A stretch of 64,000 bases of DNA from Tubiluchus corallicola (lineage: Eukaryota > Priapulida > Priapulimorpha > Priapulimorphida > Tubiluchidae). Each line of letters opens with the position of its first letter. The stretch's first letter is position 1. The stretch spans positions 81,305 to 145,304 of the forward strand of contig JAQGDQ010000268.1 in NCBI GenBank assembly GCA_030141605.1, in the 5' to 3' direction. The notes beneath the pieces are model-generated. The model did not search any database, had not been told where the DNA came from, and worked only from the letters and a program-made list of their open reading frames with translations. Made by a program: the position numbers and the translations under genes. This document shows positions 31,001-43,900 of the stretch, piece after piece.

Positions 31001-34000
31001 CACATGATATACATACCCATCACACCACACCACAATAGGCTTGAGTAAAAAACTGTTATATTAGTAATTATAAGCAATGTTTTGCGTCTAGGAATTTTCA
31101 GGTGAATTATCGGGAAGCAGCAAAAACAGGAAGCAGTGATGAGGACATCTTAAATTAAACTAGCGATGCGTAAGGGAATGCTTAACGAGTGCTTAACAAA
31201 ACAAAAAATGTACTGAAATTGGTTAAACCTTTTGTGCAGACAATTTATCTTACACACGTGTCTTTTGCATCCCATAATTTCGCTTAAAATCCACAATTTT
31301 AAGCATCAAAAATCTGCAATCCGCATATGATTCACTAACCGCAATACACAAATCTGCAAAATTAGTACACAATCCACAACCGCGTGACCACAAATCCACT
31401 GTCTGCCCATCTCTGGTGCAGCGTGCCTGACCAACCCACAAACAATGCCAGTGCGCACGCAGTTGAAATTTAGAGAAATTGCATCTTTGCACAATCTTCT
31501 AGATAACACACTAAACTCACGGCAGTTACAGCCACGTATGCACGACTTAAAACTATACTCATCTGAATCTCTTTCAATTATTTTTACAGACGTGGGTGGA
31601 TGCAGGCACGCAAATATTCTTCTCTTATTCGATCTCACTCGGTACGCTGACTGCGCTCGGCAGCTATAATTTGTACCATCATAACTCCCACAGGTATTTG
31701 CATTGTGATGCCACAAAATTTCCATCAGTGTTCATTTAAATTGCTACAGAAGAGCTATTTAACAGAGCATCATATATACATATATGAAGATGTTTCTTTA
31801 GGTAATTTCAAGTCAACAAGCCTTTTCACAGTTTCTGTGATTGATGGTAATCGTGAAAAGGTCAAAGGTTAAGTGTGCCAGTGAGGTTATACAGAAGCGT
31901 CTACTTAGGTGGATTAGACATGTAATTAGATTACCACAGGATTCTCCACTTACCACAGCGTTACACTAAGCACTAATATATGGGAAGAAGCCAAGATGGA
32001 AAAAGCTGGTCACGTACCTTGATGTTCTGGAAAAATTTATTAAATACTCCACTTGACTTAAACAACCTAGATACTTGTTGACATGTAGCAACAGACCGGG
32101 GAGTATGGCATCAAATTATGAGTATTGCATAACGGAAGCACTTAAGATGTTGTACCAGACAACACGTTTGTGTACACTTGACAATGCCTCGCAGCCCAAG
32201 CTATTGTAAGAATAACAGTTTTAACAACTAGCTAGAACGTTTCCTAATTCATTTTTTCTTATTCCAAAGCAAGATCTTGCTAGTAAATCACTCTATGCAT
32301 ACACTGATGCATAATTAAGTAAAGTCCATGTAAAACAACTGAAGCAACAGACGGCTTTGTTTTACACATATGTCACATGGTACTTGCAGTTAAGACGTGT
32401 TGCTGTGGTGCACTTAACCTTTGACCTGCAGCAACTGTGCGTGCGCACAACGAAACTATGAAAAGGCTTATTAAAGCAGTTTGTGTGGCATGCAAGTTCA
32501 CTTTATAGTAAATGTTTACTTTTTAATAGAACAAAATCATTGCTACAAAACTTCACTGATTAAATTGGTGTTCTGATGAGTGAAAGATGTGAGTCTACAT
32601 GCAAGTTGTTTCTTAGAAAAGCTTACTAGCAAATGGTTATTTTTATACATTTTTTGGCACTATCACTTTTTGCTAATCTAATGTTTCACACGTACATGTA
32701 TAACTAACATCATGATTGATTTTAATATTGGTTTCCATTTTCCTGTCCAGTCTAATGTGAAGTGATGTCAAAAATTTATAGTTGCTTGTTACTGGTTCAT
32801 TGTTAGTTGTCCTTGGGTTTCCTATCTGAGACATTTTAACACCTTACTATATACTCTGTTGTGGCAGTGTCACTTTTCAATTGGAAATTGCATTAAAGAC
32901 ACATGTTTTTGTGCTGCCATCTGTAAGAATATTTACAAACTATTTTAGGGATTCCATCATATTTGCATGCTGTAACAGCGGGACGAGTTTCTTTGCTGGT
33001 TTTGTCATCTTCTGTACATTAGGCTTCATGGCACATGAACAAGGGCGGCTGGTGTCCCAAGTCGCCGAATCTGGTAACATTTCTATTTTGGATTCATGAA
33101 TATTCACAAATTCAGATAATAATAAGTCAGCCCTCCATGAAATAGTATATGATTTATACTTGGATTATATCTAAGCATATTTTGTTGTATTTTTTATTAT
33201 GCACACATTGCTTTTGTGTATAATAATGCATTTGTTAGATAAATAATAATTGCTTAGCAAAAAAATTAAACTTGTTTAAATATTAATTAGGCTTTATTTC
33301 TTGTTTAATCAGCGCACATTTCAGGGATTTGAATATGCATGTTTTCTAGTAACATCACACTCAAAGTAAACAACATGTCTCAGATGCTGTGTTGCCTACC
33401 TTATATTTGATGAGCCCTTGGTTTTTGTGGATAAAAAAATGTCTGACATCAGTTTTCGTGGAATCGCATTAAATTCAAATTCTAAACTTTTCATTAATTT
33501 TACAGTTTTCTTCATATAAGTCAATATGACAAGGCATGGGCGTATCAAGACTTGACGACGCCCTAGACTGATAGATCTGTCTCGCCAATCTGTGTTGTGA
33601 ATTTATGATTGATGATGTATTGAACAGATTAGACAATTACTTGTAGTGTGTTAGTAATACTATGAAGCTAGTTTCTACGTGGTTACAGTTAATTACGTGT
33701 ATATGTACGTGTATATGAAGTGCGCTTATATACAAGCAGTAGAGGCAACTGTTTATTGCATAGTACCTTGTACTTGTCCGTTATATGGCACTTATATAGC
33801 ATGTCTTCTCAGTAACTGCCTGTGGTGTGTTATGCAATGATTTTTTTACGTGAATATGAACGGATACACATTTTCCAAGGAGAATAAGATTTTTTTTAAA
33901 TTAGGCATCTAAAATGTGCTGCCTAGGCTATAGCCTAGTTAGCCTATTGGTTGATACGCCCCTCTGACTAGGTTATGAGTGTTACCATCCTTGATTTTCA

Positions 34001-37000
34001 GATTTTTTTGGGTTGAAAATTGTGACAAGCATTGTAACAAAAATAATATTTTCATTTAGGTCCTGGTTTGGCGTTTGTGGCTTATCCTAAAGCTCTAACT
34101 AAGATGCCAGTAGCGCCTTTGTGGTCCGTCTTCTTCTTTTTTATGGTCTTACTACTAGGGTTGGACAGTCAGGTATGGGATTATCTATGTGCAACTGTCT
34201 TACATTTTTAGAAGATGTACATTAGTGATGTAAATCGATTCGATTCGATACACTTTAAAACGATACAAAAGGATTTGCTCGCTTATATACTACTATAACA
34301 TTATAATTATACTATTACCAATACACTAAGTATATCAGTAATTGACAAAACACTAATAACAATACGTGTAGTACCGAAATAACATTTATTCAATTGTATA
34401 AAACTTTTTGGAAAAAAATTCTTGCTCTAAGTTTCACAAAAATTAACAAATTGATGTTATTAGAATCAGAATCAAAAAAAGAAAACTGAGGAATTTCACC
34501 ATAATAATAATTTCGTAAAAACACATGCAAGAAACTCGCTTTTCCACAGACGCTATCATATGTAACCTTCAAAACTTCGGGTGCACTTTTGTTTTTCAAA
34601 TGTGTTGGCAGAGACTTCTTCCAAATTGTCGAATATGACTGCAACACACAATTTTGTCGGTACGTTAGAGGTTTTTTGGAAAATCGGTACGATAGTGGGA
34701 AAATTTTCGTATCGATTCGATACCATACAAAATTGTATCGATAATTATCGATTCGATGCTGTATCATTTACTATCACTAATGTGCAGTTTTGTTTGAGTT
34801 TGCTTACCTTTCACTTTCAGATTGATTGATTGATAGCAGAAGTTATGAATAAAACAAGAATTAAAAACAAATATAATCTGACCAAATGTATAAGACTCTA
34901 TGTTTGGCAAATTTAATTTATAAATTTTTTCCTTGCCGTTGTGACAATTCCTATATTGGTCAGACTGAGAGATGCTGCTTCAAGTATCCAGTGCATGAAC
35001 CACTTACGTGTAAATTTTTGTATTTTACTTTCCATTTGCCACCAAAAAATTTGTGATGAAGCTATTACATATAGGACAACCTTGAAATTGTGGATTTTGC
35101 CAATTTTTACATAAATACTAATCAAGGAAGGAGGAACATTTCACAAACACTTTAAAGCCATAGAAAATTTAAGACTTCAGATATAATATATGATTTTCCA
35201 TAATCTACGGTGTCATACATATTATGTCATTATCATAATTGGTATCCATAGTTATTGTGTAATAAGAATATTTAACAGTAAAGACAAATATTCTGGACAG
35301 ATAGAATATTCTCGGAATGTCCTGTGAGGTAGTCAATGAATACAATTAATTTTTCATTTAATGCAAGCATTGTTTCTTACAAGTGTTTTCAGTGCTCACA
35401 GTATTTTTGTTTTTACAGTTTGTTGGTATAGAGGGTTTCATCACAGCTTTAACGGATATATGGCCAAACAAGCTTCGTAGGAAAGGAAATAGAGAAATTT
35501 TTATAGCCATTGTTTGTGCCTTTTCATTTTTGGTTGGACTTAGTATGGTCACAGAGGTACTGTAAAAAAATTTCTAACTAATAGCTGTTGCGATATTTTA
35601 TTATGTTATTATTGTTATTATGTTAGTAACAAGCATACTATTACTATGTTGTGGTTTATTTCAGCTTTGAATCAGAAAATTTCACATTTCCAGATTCCGT
35701 TATTTCTTTTACTTGTAATGTACAAGTTTTTTTTGTGTTATTAATGATTAGATGGTGTTGTTATCTGCTTGCTAGCTAGTTCAGAAAGCTTCTCAATAGC
35801 TTTAAAGTAAACGAAATCTGGTTGTTAGTGAAATCTCCTGGTTGACAACTAGATTTAGATTTGTATTTAAAATTCAAGATATTAATCGGGTTTTAAACAA
35901 AATTATGAATCTATAAAAATGTACAGTAAGTCCTCGCTTAACGACACTAATGCGTTCCAACAAAATGTGACATTAAGCTAAACGTCGTTAAGCGAGGAGT
36001 TGTTAAGCAAGGACTTACTGTACACTAAATATTGGTACAGACACCTATGAAATGGATGGCTATTTTTGCTTATGTGGGGATAGATAAGATTTTCCAAACT
36101 AATAATATGTAGAATATTAAAATGTTGAGTGCCCTGATAATAGGTAATCGAGTTAAATTTATAGTCTTTAACAAATAGACCTGTATTAGACCATCATGTT
36201 ATTTCAACTGAACTTATTAAGTCATAACTGTAATAGGTGGCAGCATGTACTTATTCCAACAAAAACTAACTTGACTTCACAATATGGGAACATGGAATTA
36301 ATTCTTGATGACAGTACTGCATTGATTAACAGTAAAATCTCATGATAAAGATAAACTAAAAAGACACCATGGTGTAGCTTGTCTTTTATTTCATAATGCA
36401 AATTTGTAGCTATATACTACAAGAGTATCTTAATGTTATTTTTCAGGGAGGAATGTATGTTTTTCAAATATTTGACTACTACACGGGCAGCCGAATTATA
36501 CTATTAGTAGCATTGTTTGAATGTATAGTAATTGGCTGGATTTACGGTAAGCTTTGATCTTATGTATGCTACCTAAAGATTGCTTTTAAAGCAGGCTTTG
36601 TCAGGTAAAGCTAGGCCTATATATCTAGTTAAATTAATGCCAGTTTTCCTAGGTAAATCTACTTGGAGCATGCCACCATGCTAATGACATTCTCACTTAC
36701 ACATGCTAAAATAGTGTCGTTTGGGCCTTTTGATGAAAATGACTTGAATGAGGAATTTAGTGTTAAGTACATATTTGGCAGAAAAACCAGAAATACATGG
36801 GAAAATATGCTATATAATGTTGTCAAATTGCTGTACAAAACTAATGTTACATAGGATTTTCTACACACTGAAAAAATGGAGACAGGCAGATTTTTTAGCT
36901 GCTTGTCCCCATTTCCGATAGAAAAAATTGCTAAATTTGCAACCTGTATGTATGATCTTATTAAAGAGCAAAGAATATTAAGAGTCACTATCAAGGATGT

Positions 37001-40000
37001 ATGAGCATTCTACATAGTAATTCATAATATTTGTTGCCCTTTAATAAGATAATATAAATATGGTATATATACATATATACCGTATTTATAATATTGTATA
37101 TCATTTGCTAAAGCATACTATATTATTTTGATTCTTTTTCTATAAAAAGAGTCAGATGAACATATTTAGAATTGTTTGTCTTGGTGGAGATCTGCTTTCT
37201 ACTGAATGCAAATTTAGTTTCTTAAGGTATTGAAATGGTTGCAGGTATTAATAGGTTCTATGATGACATCGCAGACATGTTGGGATTTCGTCTAAACCGC
37301 TTCTTCTGGATTTGTTGGTTGGTTTTAACACCCTTATTTAATATAGTAAGTATGTATGTGCTTGCATAGCAAAATCGTCCATAAATTGGCAAATAAGCTT
37401 TTCTAGTTATTCACATATCCTGAATCTTCATTTCATGAGGATCATTACCGTGCTCGTTGCTCTGTTATTTCTAAGCTGAGATAGTCCACTTTGAAGTTGA
37501 AGTGCATGCTACGAACTAAAAAAGGTAACCTTCAGAAAATCACTGTTAAAGTTAGCCATTGTTTTTTGTCGCATTTCTAAAAACACTTAGTAACTGCACA
37601 AATGTTACTATGGACTTTGCAAGAATACTTTGAAGTTATGTTGTGTAAACACTTTCTTGACAATTTGATGCTAGAATATAAAAGTCCAATATATTTAGCG
37701 TTGGTTTTTATAAAAAACAAAAATTTGACATTTATTCAAATTTTTGGTGCATTCTACTTTGAAGCATCATAACATAGTTTTAACTATGCCGACTTATGGA
37801 CAGTTTTGGTTTGCAAGCACACATATAGTGCTTTCCTACTTGCATTTTTATAGAAAAAGTATTTGAAACATCCTGTAATGTGCTTCATCCTGTAAAGTGC
37901 TTCACATTTCTTCATCCTGTAAAGTGCTTCACTTCCTGCAGTTGTTTTGCACACATAATCGCTGATAAACTGATATTTTACTAGTTTCAGAAGTAACTGA
38001 GAATCATTTTCTTGAGTTTTTTACTGAGTATAATTATAGGACATCTGAGGGCACATAATTATCGAACTTCTTGGTCTGCTATATTATTGTGACATGCTGC
38101 GCCATCTAACTGCTAGCGGGTAAAAAGCTACATTGCGTTCTTCATGTCTATGACTTTGGTAATAACATAACAATATCATCTGCTTGTCGTAATATTATTA
38201 TCTTTGGTTTACCCGCTCGCTGTCGAAGCCTTCGTGCCATGTATGCGTTATCGATTTTTGTATTAAATGATCACTCCGTTTATAGTGTTGAGCTCCATAC
38301 GCATACAAGTTTTTTAAAAATCTTTATTTCACTAAATTAAACGTATGCAGTAATATACGATAATATAACAATTGAAACCACTCAATTGATTTTGCACTTT
38401 TTTGTTTTCTACTTTAATTCAGTTTTATGTGTAGCTTTTGAAATGAGCAAAGTAGAAGAAGACACTTATGGCGATGACTGTCCAGTAACCTATTTTGGCT
38501 CAATATAAGATTCACTTTTACTTTGTTTCAATATATATTTGCTTCCGCTGGTGGAGTTCTCCTTAATTGAGAGTGAATTCCGTTATAAAGCAATTATAAT
38601 CTTTCGTTTGTGATTTACATACGACAGATAACACAGATTTAAACTCGCGTAGTATTAAGATGTATATATAATAATCATTTATTGCTTCGGAACCAATAGT
38701 TTATTCATCAAAACTTACACACAATAGCTTGAAGCAATCAGTAGCAATAAGAACACTAATTCACTGTAATTATCTTTTATACGATAATAAATGTTACTGG
38801 CACGGTGAATCTGTCGTTACTTGTCCGGCTTCATTACCATTTGCATTGCAAATGAAAGAGATTGCCATCCAAACCTAACAGCGTGCTTTCAACAGTAACA
38901 ACTAATCGAACAATTTGTGAAGCGACTTCACAAACTGCTATCTCAGTTTACGCGGGAAAAATAAGTCATAGATTTACAATACTGAATCAGCTTCGGTCAC
39001 AGTTACAGACACATAAGAAGAAGATACATAGGCATTTTATTGAAACATGACAGCATTTTATTTCAAAAATGTCTAGTGCATCACAACTTATTTGCCAGAA
39101 TTTAGTGTCAACTCGAAAACAAGTAGAAAGATCAGTTAGTGAGCCAATTAAATGATGTGTGATTATCAGTATTAAGGTCAATCATAATTGTAATCATTTT
39201 GCTGTATCTCTTGCAAATAATATTATGTGCTCAGCAACTTAGATAATCACCATCAGGCAATAATGGACAAGGATTTCCGTAAAAGTTTAACTTACAAGAC
39301 AGTGTGGTTTATAGTGCAACGCAGAAATAAAGTCATGGTATCCTTGTGATCAAGTCACATTGGACATGACTCGCGCCCAAGGTGAGCCAGTGCCTATAAG
39401 TGTCTGATCCCTAATTTTCCCGCTCCCAATTGTCCTGGATGCACTCACCTATACATATACTTGTTTATTAACCTTCATTTTATATGAGTACCGTGAAGTT
39501 AACCCAAGTGTTCATTCACAAATATAGAATACTTCCTGCATTAAGTACGGTCGTTTTTTTCGTAAAACAATTTCTGTGCTGGTTACTTTTTTGCACAAAT
39601 TGGTTAAAATAAACTACTGATCTCTCTGGACTAAGGAGCTGCTTTAGAAAAAAATGAAGGTATGAATGTAAGCCCAGAAAAATACAATTCACGTAACCGA
39701 TTTGCCAGTGACTGAAGGTACCTGTTCACGTTCTTCTTAAATCATGCGAGGAATCTAGTGAATAATGAAAGAAACATATTTCCATAGATAATAGATCCCG
39801 AGAAAAGAAAGCTAAGTTTATTCAGTTAAGAAAATTATGTTAAAATAGAAGCTAAATGAGTACTACATTCAAAATGGCATTTGAGAACAAAGTAGTGATA
39901 ATGATCGAGGCTTATATTATTTTTGTTGTTTATAACTTTTATTTGTTTACTTTCAGACTGTATTTGCATTAAGTGCATATTCGTACAGTGAACTGAAGTA

Positions 40001-40913
40001 TGACCGGCCACCGCCCTTTGGTGAATACTTTTACCCTCAGTGGGCAATAGCTGTGGGGTGGATTTTAGCTGCATCATCTATTGTCTGGGTACCAATTGTG
40101 TTTTTCTGGAAACTTCTTTTTACAGAAAGTGGCGATTTCGCAAAGGTTCGCATAGTTTCACAAGTTACACTGATATATGCACCGCTGTATTTGAGAGTTT
40201 GAGAGCTGCTGATAGAGCTTGAAAGAGGGTCATGTCTTGGGTGGCATTCATATGTAAAAGTGCGGTAACAATTATTTGTGCATCAGCTCATTGAAATTCG
40301 AAGTGAGCTCTGTCAGCACTCCCATGTTCAGGTTTGTTTTCTTGAGCTGCTTCTTTATGGATTTGTTTCCAAATGCTGAGTCTTTCGTTTTAAAGCAACA
40401 AGAATGTTGAATTTACTGGAGCAAAAAGGAAACAGGAAGGTTTACAGGCAGTTAGAGCAACATGTTTAACTAGCCCTTTTATACACTGTACTTCATTATT
40501 TCATTACTACTACTTTATTTCATTACTTCTGTGTTTCACTGCTTTGCTAGGAAGATATAATAACTATGTTGTATGTTGTACACTTATTTAGATATTTGTA
40601 TTGCTTTTAAGACTACATAGTACACTTTGTGATTTTATGTAAACTACATCCTTAAAAAATAAACTGCTCTTTATCTATTTGTCTAATATTATGTACAATA
40701 ATGTATTAAGCTCAACATACAATAGTAACTGGCTTCATATTGCAGAGATGGCGCATTCTCACTACACCACTGCTGAAGGACCGGAAGTCAAAATCCCATG
40801 ATAATATAGCGATGGTGACTAACTACGCCACTGCACCGGTTCCTGAAAAACAGCCTTATACATCTGACATGTATCCAACTTTGCCCATCGACGCTCAGAT
40901 GACTAAACTTTAG
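22000..40913 (+). CDS. SLC6A-like: SLC6 Na+/Cl- dependent transporter, GABA/taurine/creatine group (14 coding exons)
   Basis: Exons: 22000-22049, 24568-24749, 27484-27615, 27802-28042, 28890-29022, 29651-29785, 31590-31693, 32949-33073, 34060-34172, 35419-35556, 36447-36546, 37245-37345, 39957-40145, 40746-40913. All introns are GT-AG, all phases match, and the total is 636 residues plus TAG, a normal SLC6 length. The N-terminal REXW-type motif is at 42-45 and TM1 carries [10 protein letters not shown] (61-70). The extracellular loop 2 cysteine pair is C162/C171, with sequons at N163, N181, N186/N187 and N283. TM6 has FFSYSISLG (301-309), TM7 has N335 and TM8 has LDSQF (402-406). About twelve membrane segments are expected, with both termini cytoplasmic. 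Known family role: Na+ and Cl- coupled uptake of small amino-acid-like solutes at the plasma membrane. The sequence resembles creatine (SLC6A8) and taurine (SLC6A6) transporters most, so the substrate is unresolved. The family call is near certain and the exon model is strong. Confidence 0.95.
25960..26166 (+). repeat. tRNA-derived SINE
   Basis: The head GTGTGGCCGAGTGGTAAAG matches the A box of Ser/Leu-type tRNAs, and a decayed B box GAATTCGATTCTAGC lies about 45 bases on. A body and a tail with GGTAAATAAATCTTGTCTT follow. It lies in the second intron of the SLC6 gene. The stems are too degraded for a working tRNA. Confidence 0.65.
29868..29990 (-). repeat. tRNA-derived SINE-like sequence
   Basis: On the minus strand a CTGGTCAAGACACTGG A-box-like segment is followed by the box B GGTTCAAATCCCACC. 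It sits in the SLC6 intron after the exon ending at 29785. Confidence 0.55.
31883..32165 (+). mobile_element. Decayed non-LTR retrotransposon ORF2 fragment
   Basis: Translation gives [16 protein letters not shown], then [10 protein letters not shown], then, after a frameshift, an [11 protein letters not shown] segment. This order (RW.HV.R, K.RW, A.DR..W) is typical of the C-terminal region of LINE ORF2 proteins. It is broken by stops and a frameshift, so it is inactive. It lies in an SLC6 intron in the sense orientation. Confidence 0.65.
33535..33966. mobile_element. MITE-like element with short inverted ends
   Basis: The left end CATGGGCGTATCAAG is mirrored by the right end, which reads CAGAGGGGCGTATCAAC on the minus strand. 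No clear target duplication. It lies about 90 bases upstream of the SLC6 exon 34060-34172. Confidence 0.5.
34219..34783. mobile_element. hAT-like inverted-repeat element
   Basis: The left end ACATTAGTGATGTAAATCG and the inverted right end ACATTAGTGATAGTAAATG match at their tips. Both subterminal regions are rich in ATCGATTCGATAC-type motifs in opposite orientation. It starts 47 bases after the donor of SLC6 exon 34060-34172. Confidence 0.65.
35924..36020. mobile_element. 97-bp palindromic MITE with TA target duplication
   Basis: Begins CAGTAAGTCCTCGCTTAACG and ends with its near-exact inverse (CAAGGACTTACTG). It is flanked by TA on both sides (35922-35923 and 36021-36022). Almost the whole element is self-complementary. 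The TA site and CAGT ends suggest a Tc1/mariner-pogo type source. It lies in an SLC6 intron. Confidence 0.85.
37868..37938. repeat. Short minisatellite
   Basis: Three to four copies of CATCCTGTAAAGTGCTTCA with slight variation, in an SLC6 intron. Confidence 0.8.
40746..40913 (+). CDS. SLC6A-like: Last coding exon of the SLC6 transporter: cytoplasmic C-terminal tail
   Basis: The exon encodes the basic stretch [14 protein letters not shown] followed by a polar tail ending in MTKL and a TAG at 40911-40913. The acceptor is TGCAG at 40741-40745. The last three residues T-K-L fit the class I PDZ-ligand pattern (S/T-X-hydrophobic), as seen in some GABA/betaine transporters; that function is inference. 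No AATAAA is obvious within the first kilobase after the stop, so the 3' end is not defined here. Confidence 0.85.
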   Translation, partial: RWRILTTPLLKDRKSKSHDNIAMVTNYATAPVPEKQPYTSDMYPTLPIDAQMTKL

Positions 40914-43900
40914 CATACTGTACTCTCAGAAAATTGGTTTGTAAATTTGTGCACTTTTTTAAATTGTGTAACTCAAAAGAAGCCAGAAAATCAGTATTCA
41001 ACTGAGGTAAAGCATGTATGTGAAAAAATATGCTAGAACAAAGCAATTCCGTTTATTAAGGACGCAGTTCCATTTATTCAGTCGATAACCGGGCGATTTA
41101 GAGCGATTCAAGGTGATTTGGAGCACACTAGCTACATTTAATTTTATAATAATTTTAGGAAATGACGACACCAGTGTGTAAACAGTACTGGTAATAGCAT
41201 AATGTAGATGATACGGTGACATGTATTGGTTAAAAAGATGGAGAATTATAAGCTGGTGGCCCTTTAAAAGAGAAATTTATTAAAATAGCGAACCTGTACT
41301 GAGAGGGCAAATTTTATTACATAATAATTATTTTTGTAATAATCAAGACTTGTGAAATTCGAAAATGATTTTTAGTTGCAGTTTGGTTCAGTTTAATTTT
41401 TTGTGCATTCTGTATAGAATTGAAAAATAATACCAGTTCGAAATTGCAAAGCTACAATAACAAAACAAAGTGAAAATTTAACCCTTACATCATAAAAAAA
41501 CGACAAAGGAACACAATAATTGAAATTTTAAATTACTATAAAATTATTATACTACTGAGTAATTTAGGTGAGTATCAGCGAATCAGTTGAATGAGTTGAT
41601 AGGATACAGGTACTGAGATAGAGTAAGGTAATTTGTCTGTTTCAGTTTTTTTTTGTTTCTTACAACCTTCACACTTTATAGCTGCACAGTGGCTTCGATT
41701 ACGAGATTGCTGTAATTGAATGCGACCGAAGAGGCATCACCCTAGATTGGCTGATCATTCAATGATGGCTTTACTGCCTCATGAAGCATAGCTGGTGTCA
41801 ATGACTTTGGAACCTGACCAGTTGCCATCACTAATCTTTTTCATGCGTTTCTATGTATATGTACGCAATTACACGTGAGGAAGTGAGGTTAAGTAGCTGT
41901 AGCTAACAGCTAACTTTCGGCGGCTTTTCTTTAAATCCTACATTTCTGCTTATAATGCATTTAGCAAATGAAGGCATCGGAACTAAAAAGTACTGCAGTT
42001 TGATGTAGGATTATAAAAAAAATAGATCTCATGATAACAAGTTTGTAAGATGATGAGCAGGGGTGAGCATTTTCTACCAGAAAGTGAATACAAATCGAAT
42101 AGAATTTGCGACTTTCGAATTCGAATCAAACTGAATTTCAGTGTTTCGAATTTGAAAGTTTTTGGAACACGTTTTCGAACCAGTAGTAAAAAGTGGTCTT
42201 ACAAAGATCATACATATTACTTGATTATTTTGTTCTGCTATAAAGCCACTATTAGTTTGTTAAAAATTTTGCACAGAAACTGCAGCAAAATTGTGCTAAT
42301 TGCATGCCGTTTCAAGCATTTTAACGTATGTTTCAAGAATGTACGTGGCTGAAGTGCTGAATTATTCGAACTTATAATTTTAGGTTCGAATCGGATTCGA
42401 ACTAAATAAAACTCGAACGTTCGATGCTCACCCTTAATGATGATTGATGCAGCCCTGTCTTTATTATCGACAATCACATGTATCCAACGAAATCTATTTC
42501 AGTGCATATTACTTTAACAACAAAATAAACATTCTGCTTTTAATAGCCAAAAATTGTGGCAACTATTTAAAATGCAATATGGTACATTTATCAGGGACGT
42601 ATATACTAAAAGACTAACTAGACTGAATGTAGCCTAAGATGCCAAATTCTGAGGGCACCATATTTTAGGGACCCAGTGCTAGAAAAGTTATATTTTCCTC
42701 GGAAAGTGCATATCTCTTCATATTCATACAAAATATGTATTTTGTAACACATACCAAGCAGTTGCTGGGCAAATTTATATAAGTGCCATTATAACGAACA
42801 AGTATAATTATTTCGTAAAAGGTACTTCACCACAAGCAGTTGCCTAACTTGCTTATATAAATATATAAGCTATGTTAGTGTAAGTTATTAACAGAAATCA
42901 CTTAAATAGTAAGTATTAGGTAGCAGTTCGTTTACTACATCACAAATAATTGTGTATATAGCACTTCATATATAAACAACAAATCCATAATAAAGGTGGA
43001 CACAAACCGCGGGACTGAACTGAATATTAGTGTCGTAATGTCTTGACCACGCCTCAGGGGTCTGTGCTTCTGTGCCCTGTTTGATAACAAATTATTAATG
43101 ATTTAAGTTGGAGTTATTCCTCATTTCTAAGAAAATTACGTTTGTAAAGTGAATAACTTTTTTAAAAATATTTCTTCATATTTGTTTGAGATTGTATTAA
43201 TCATTTGCCATTTTTGTTTAAGGTTTTTCTAGCATACCTAAAAGACCTGAAGCTCTATGTTAACTAGAGGCTGGCTCTTGTTTATATGTAGTTTTTCCAT
43301 ATGATTGTAGTCTTTGAGCAGTTGTATAGATAAGTAAGTTTTATAATGTAGTTAGTTGTTAGCTGTAGCATACTGAAAATGAGAGACTGCAAAGCCTTTC
43401 ATATCAATCATATGTCATTTAATTTGCTTGGTTAGTCTTGGTGGGTGTCATTTCGTTAGACTGTTTGTCGACAGCTGATATATGGAAGGTATAATCAGCA
43501 TATCAGCGTATGTTCTTGTTAATGATCTTGTTTAGTATTTGTGATGAAAACATGTATCAACTATATGCAATTCGTGTGTTTGTTTGTATTATAATGAGTC
43601 AGTATCCTATCTAAACATTCTTGAGATAAATTAGTTTTCAAGACAAGATTTAATCAAGAATCATTTGAATGTGTTATATGTTGCATTCTTGTTATTACAT
43701 TTTATTTGGATTTAACCTTCTATTTTTTGTGCAGACTAATAACAAAGGTAAAAAATTGAGCATATTGTATTACATGTTTACCTTCTTGCCACGATGTTTG
43801 ATAGTTGAAATTACATTAATTTAAACTCTACAAGGACGGAAGTAATGATTATGAATTTAATAAAACATGGGAATACCTTTGATAATTAGATTTATGCTTA

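Noticed and set aside
31238-31440. Possible hAT end (minus strand CCAGAGATGGGCAGAC) with AATCTGCAA motifs
   Set aside because: Only one end is convincing. No matching left end or target duplication could be located.
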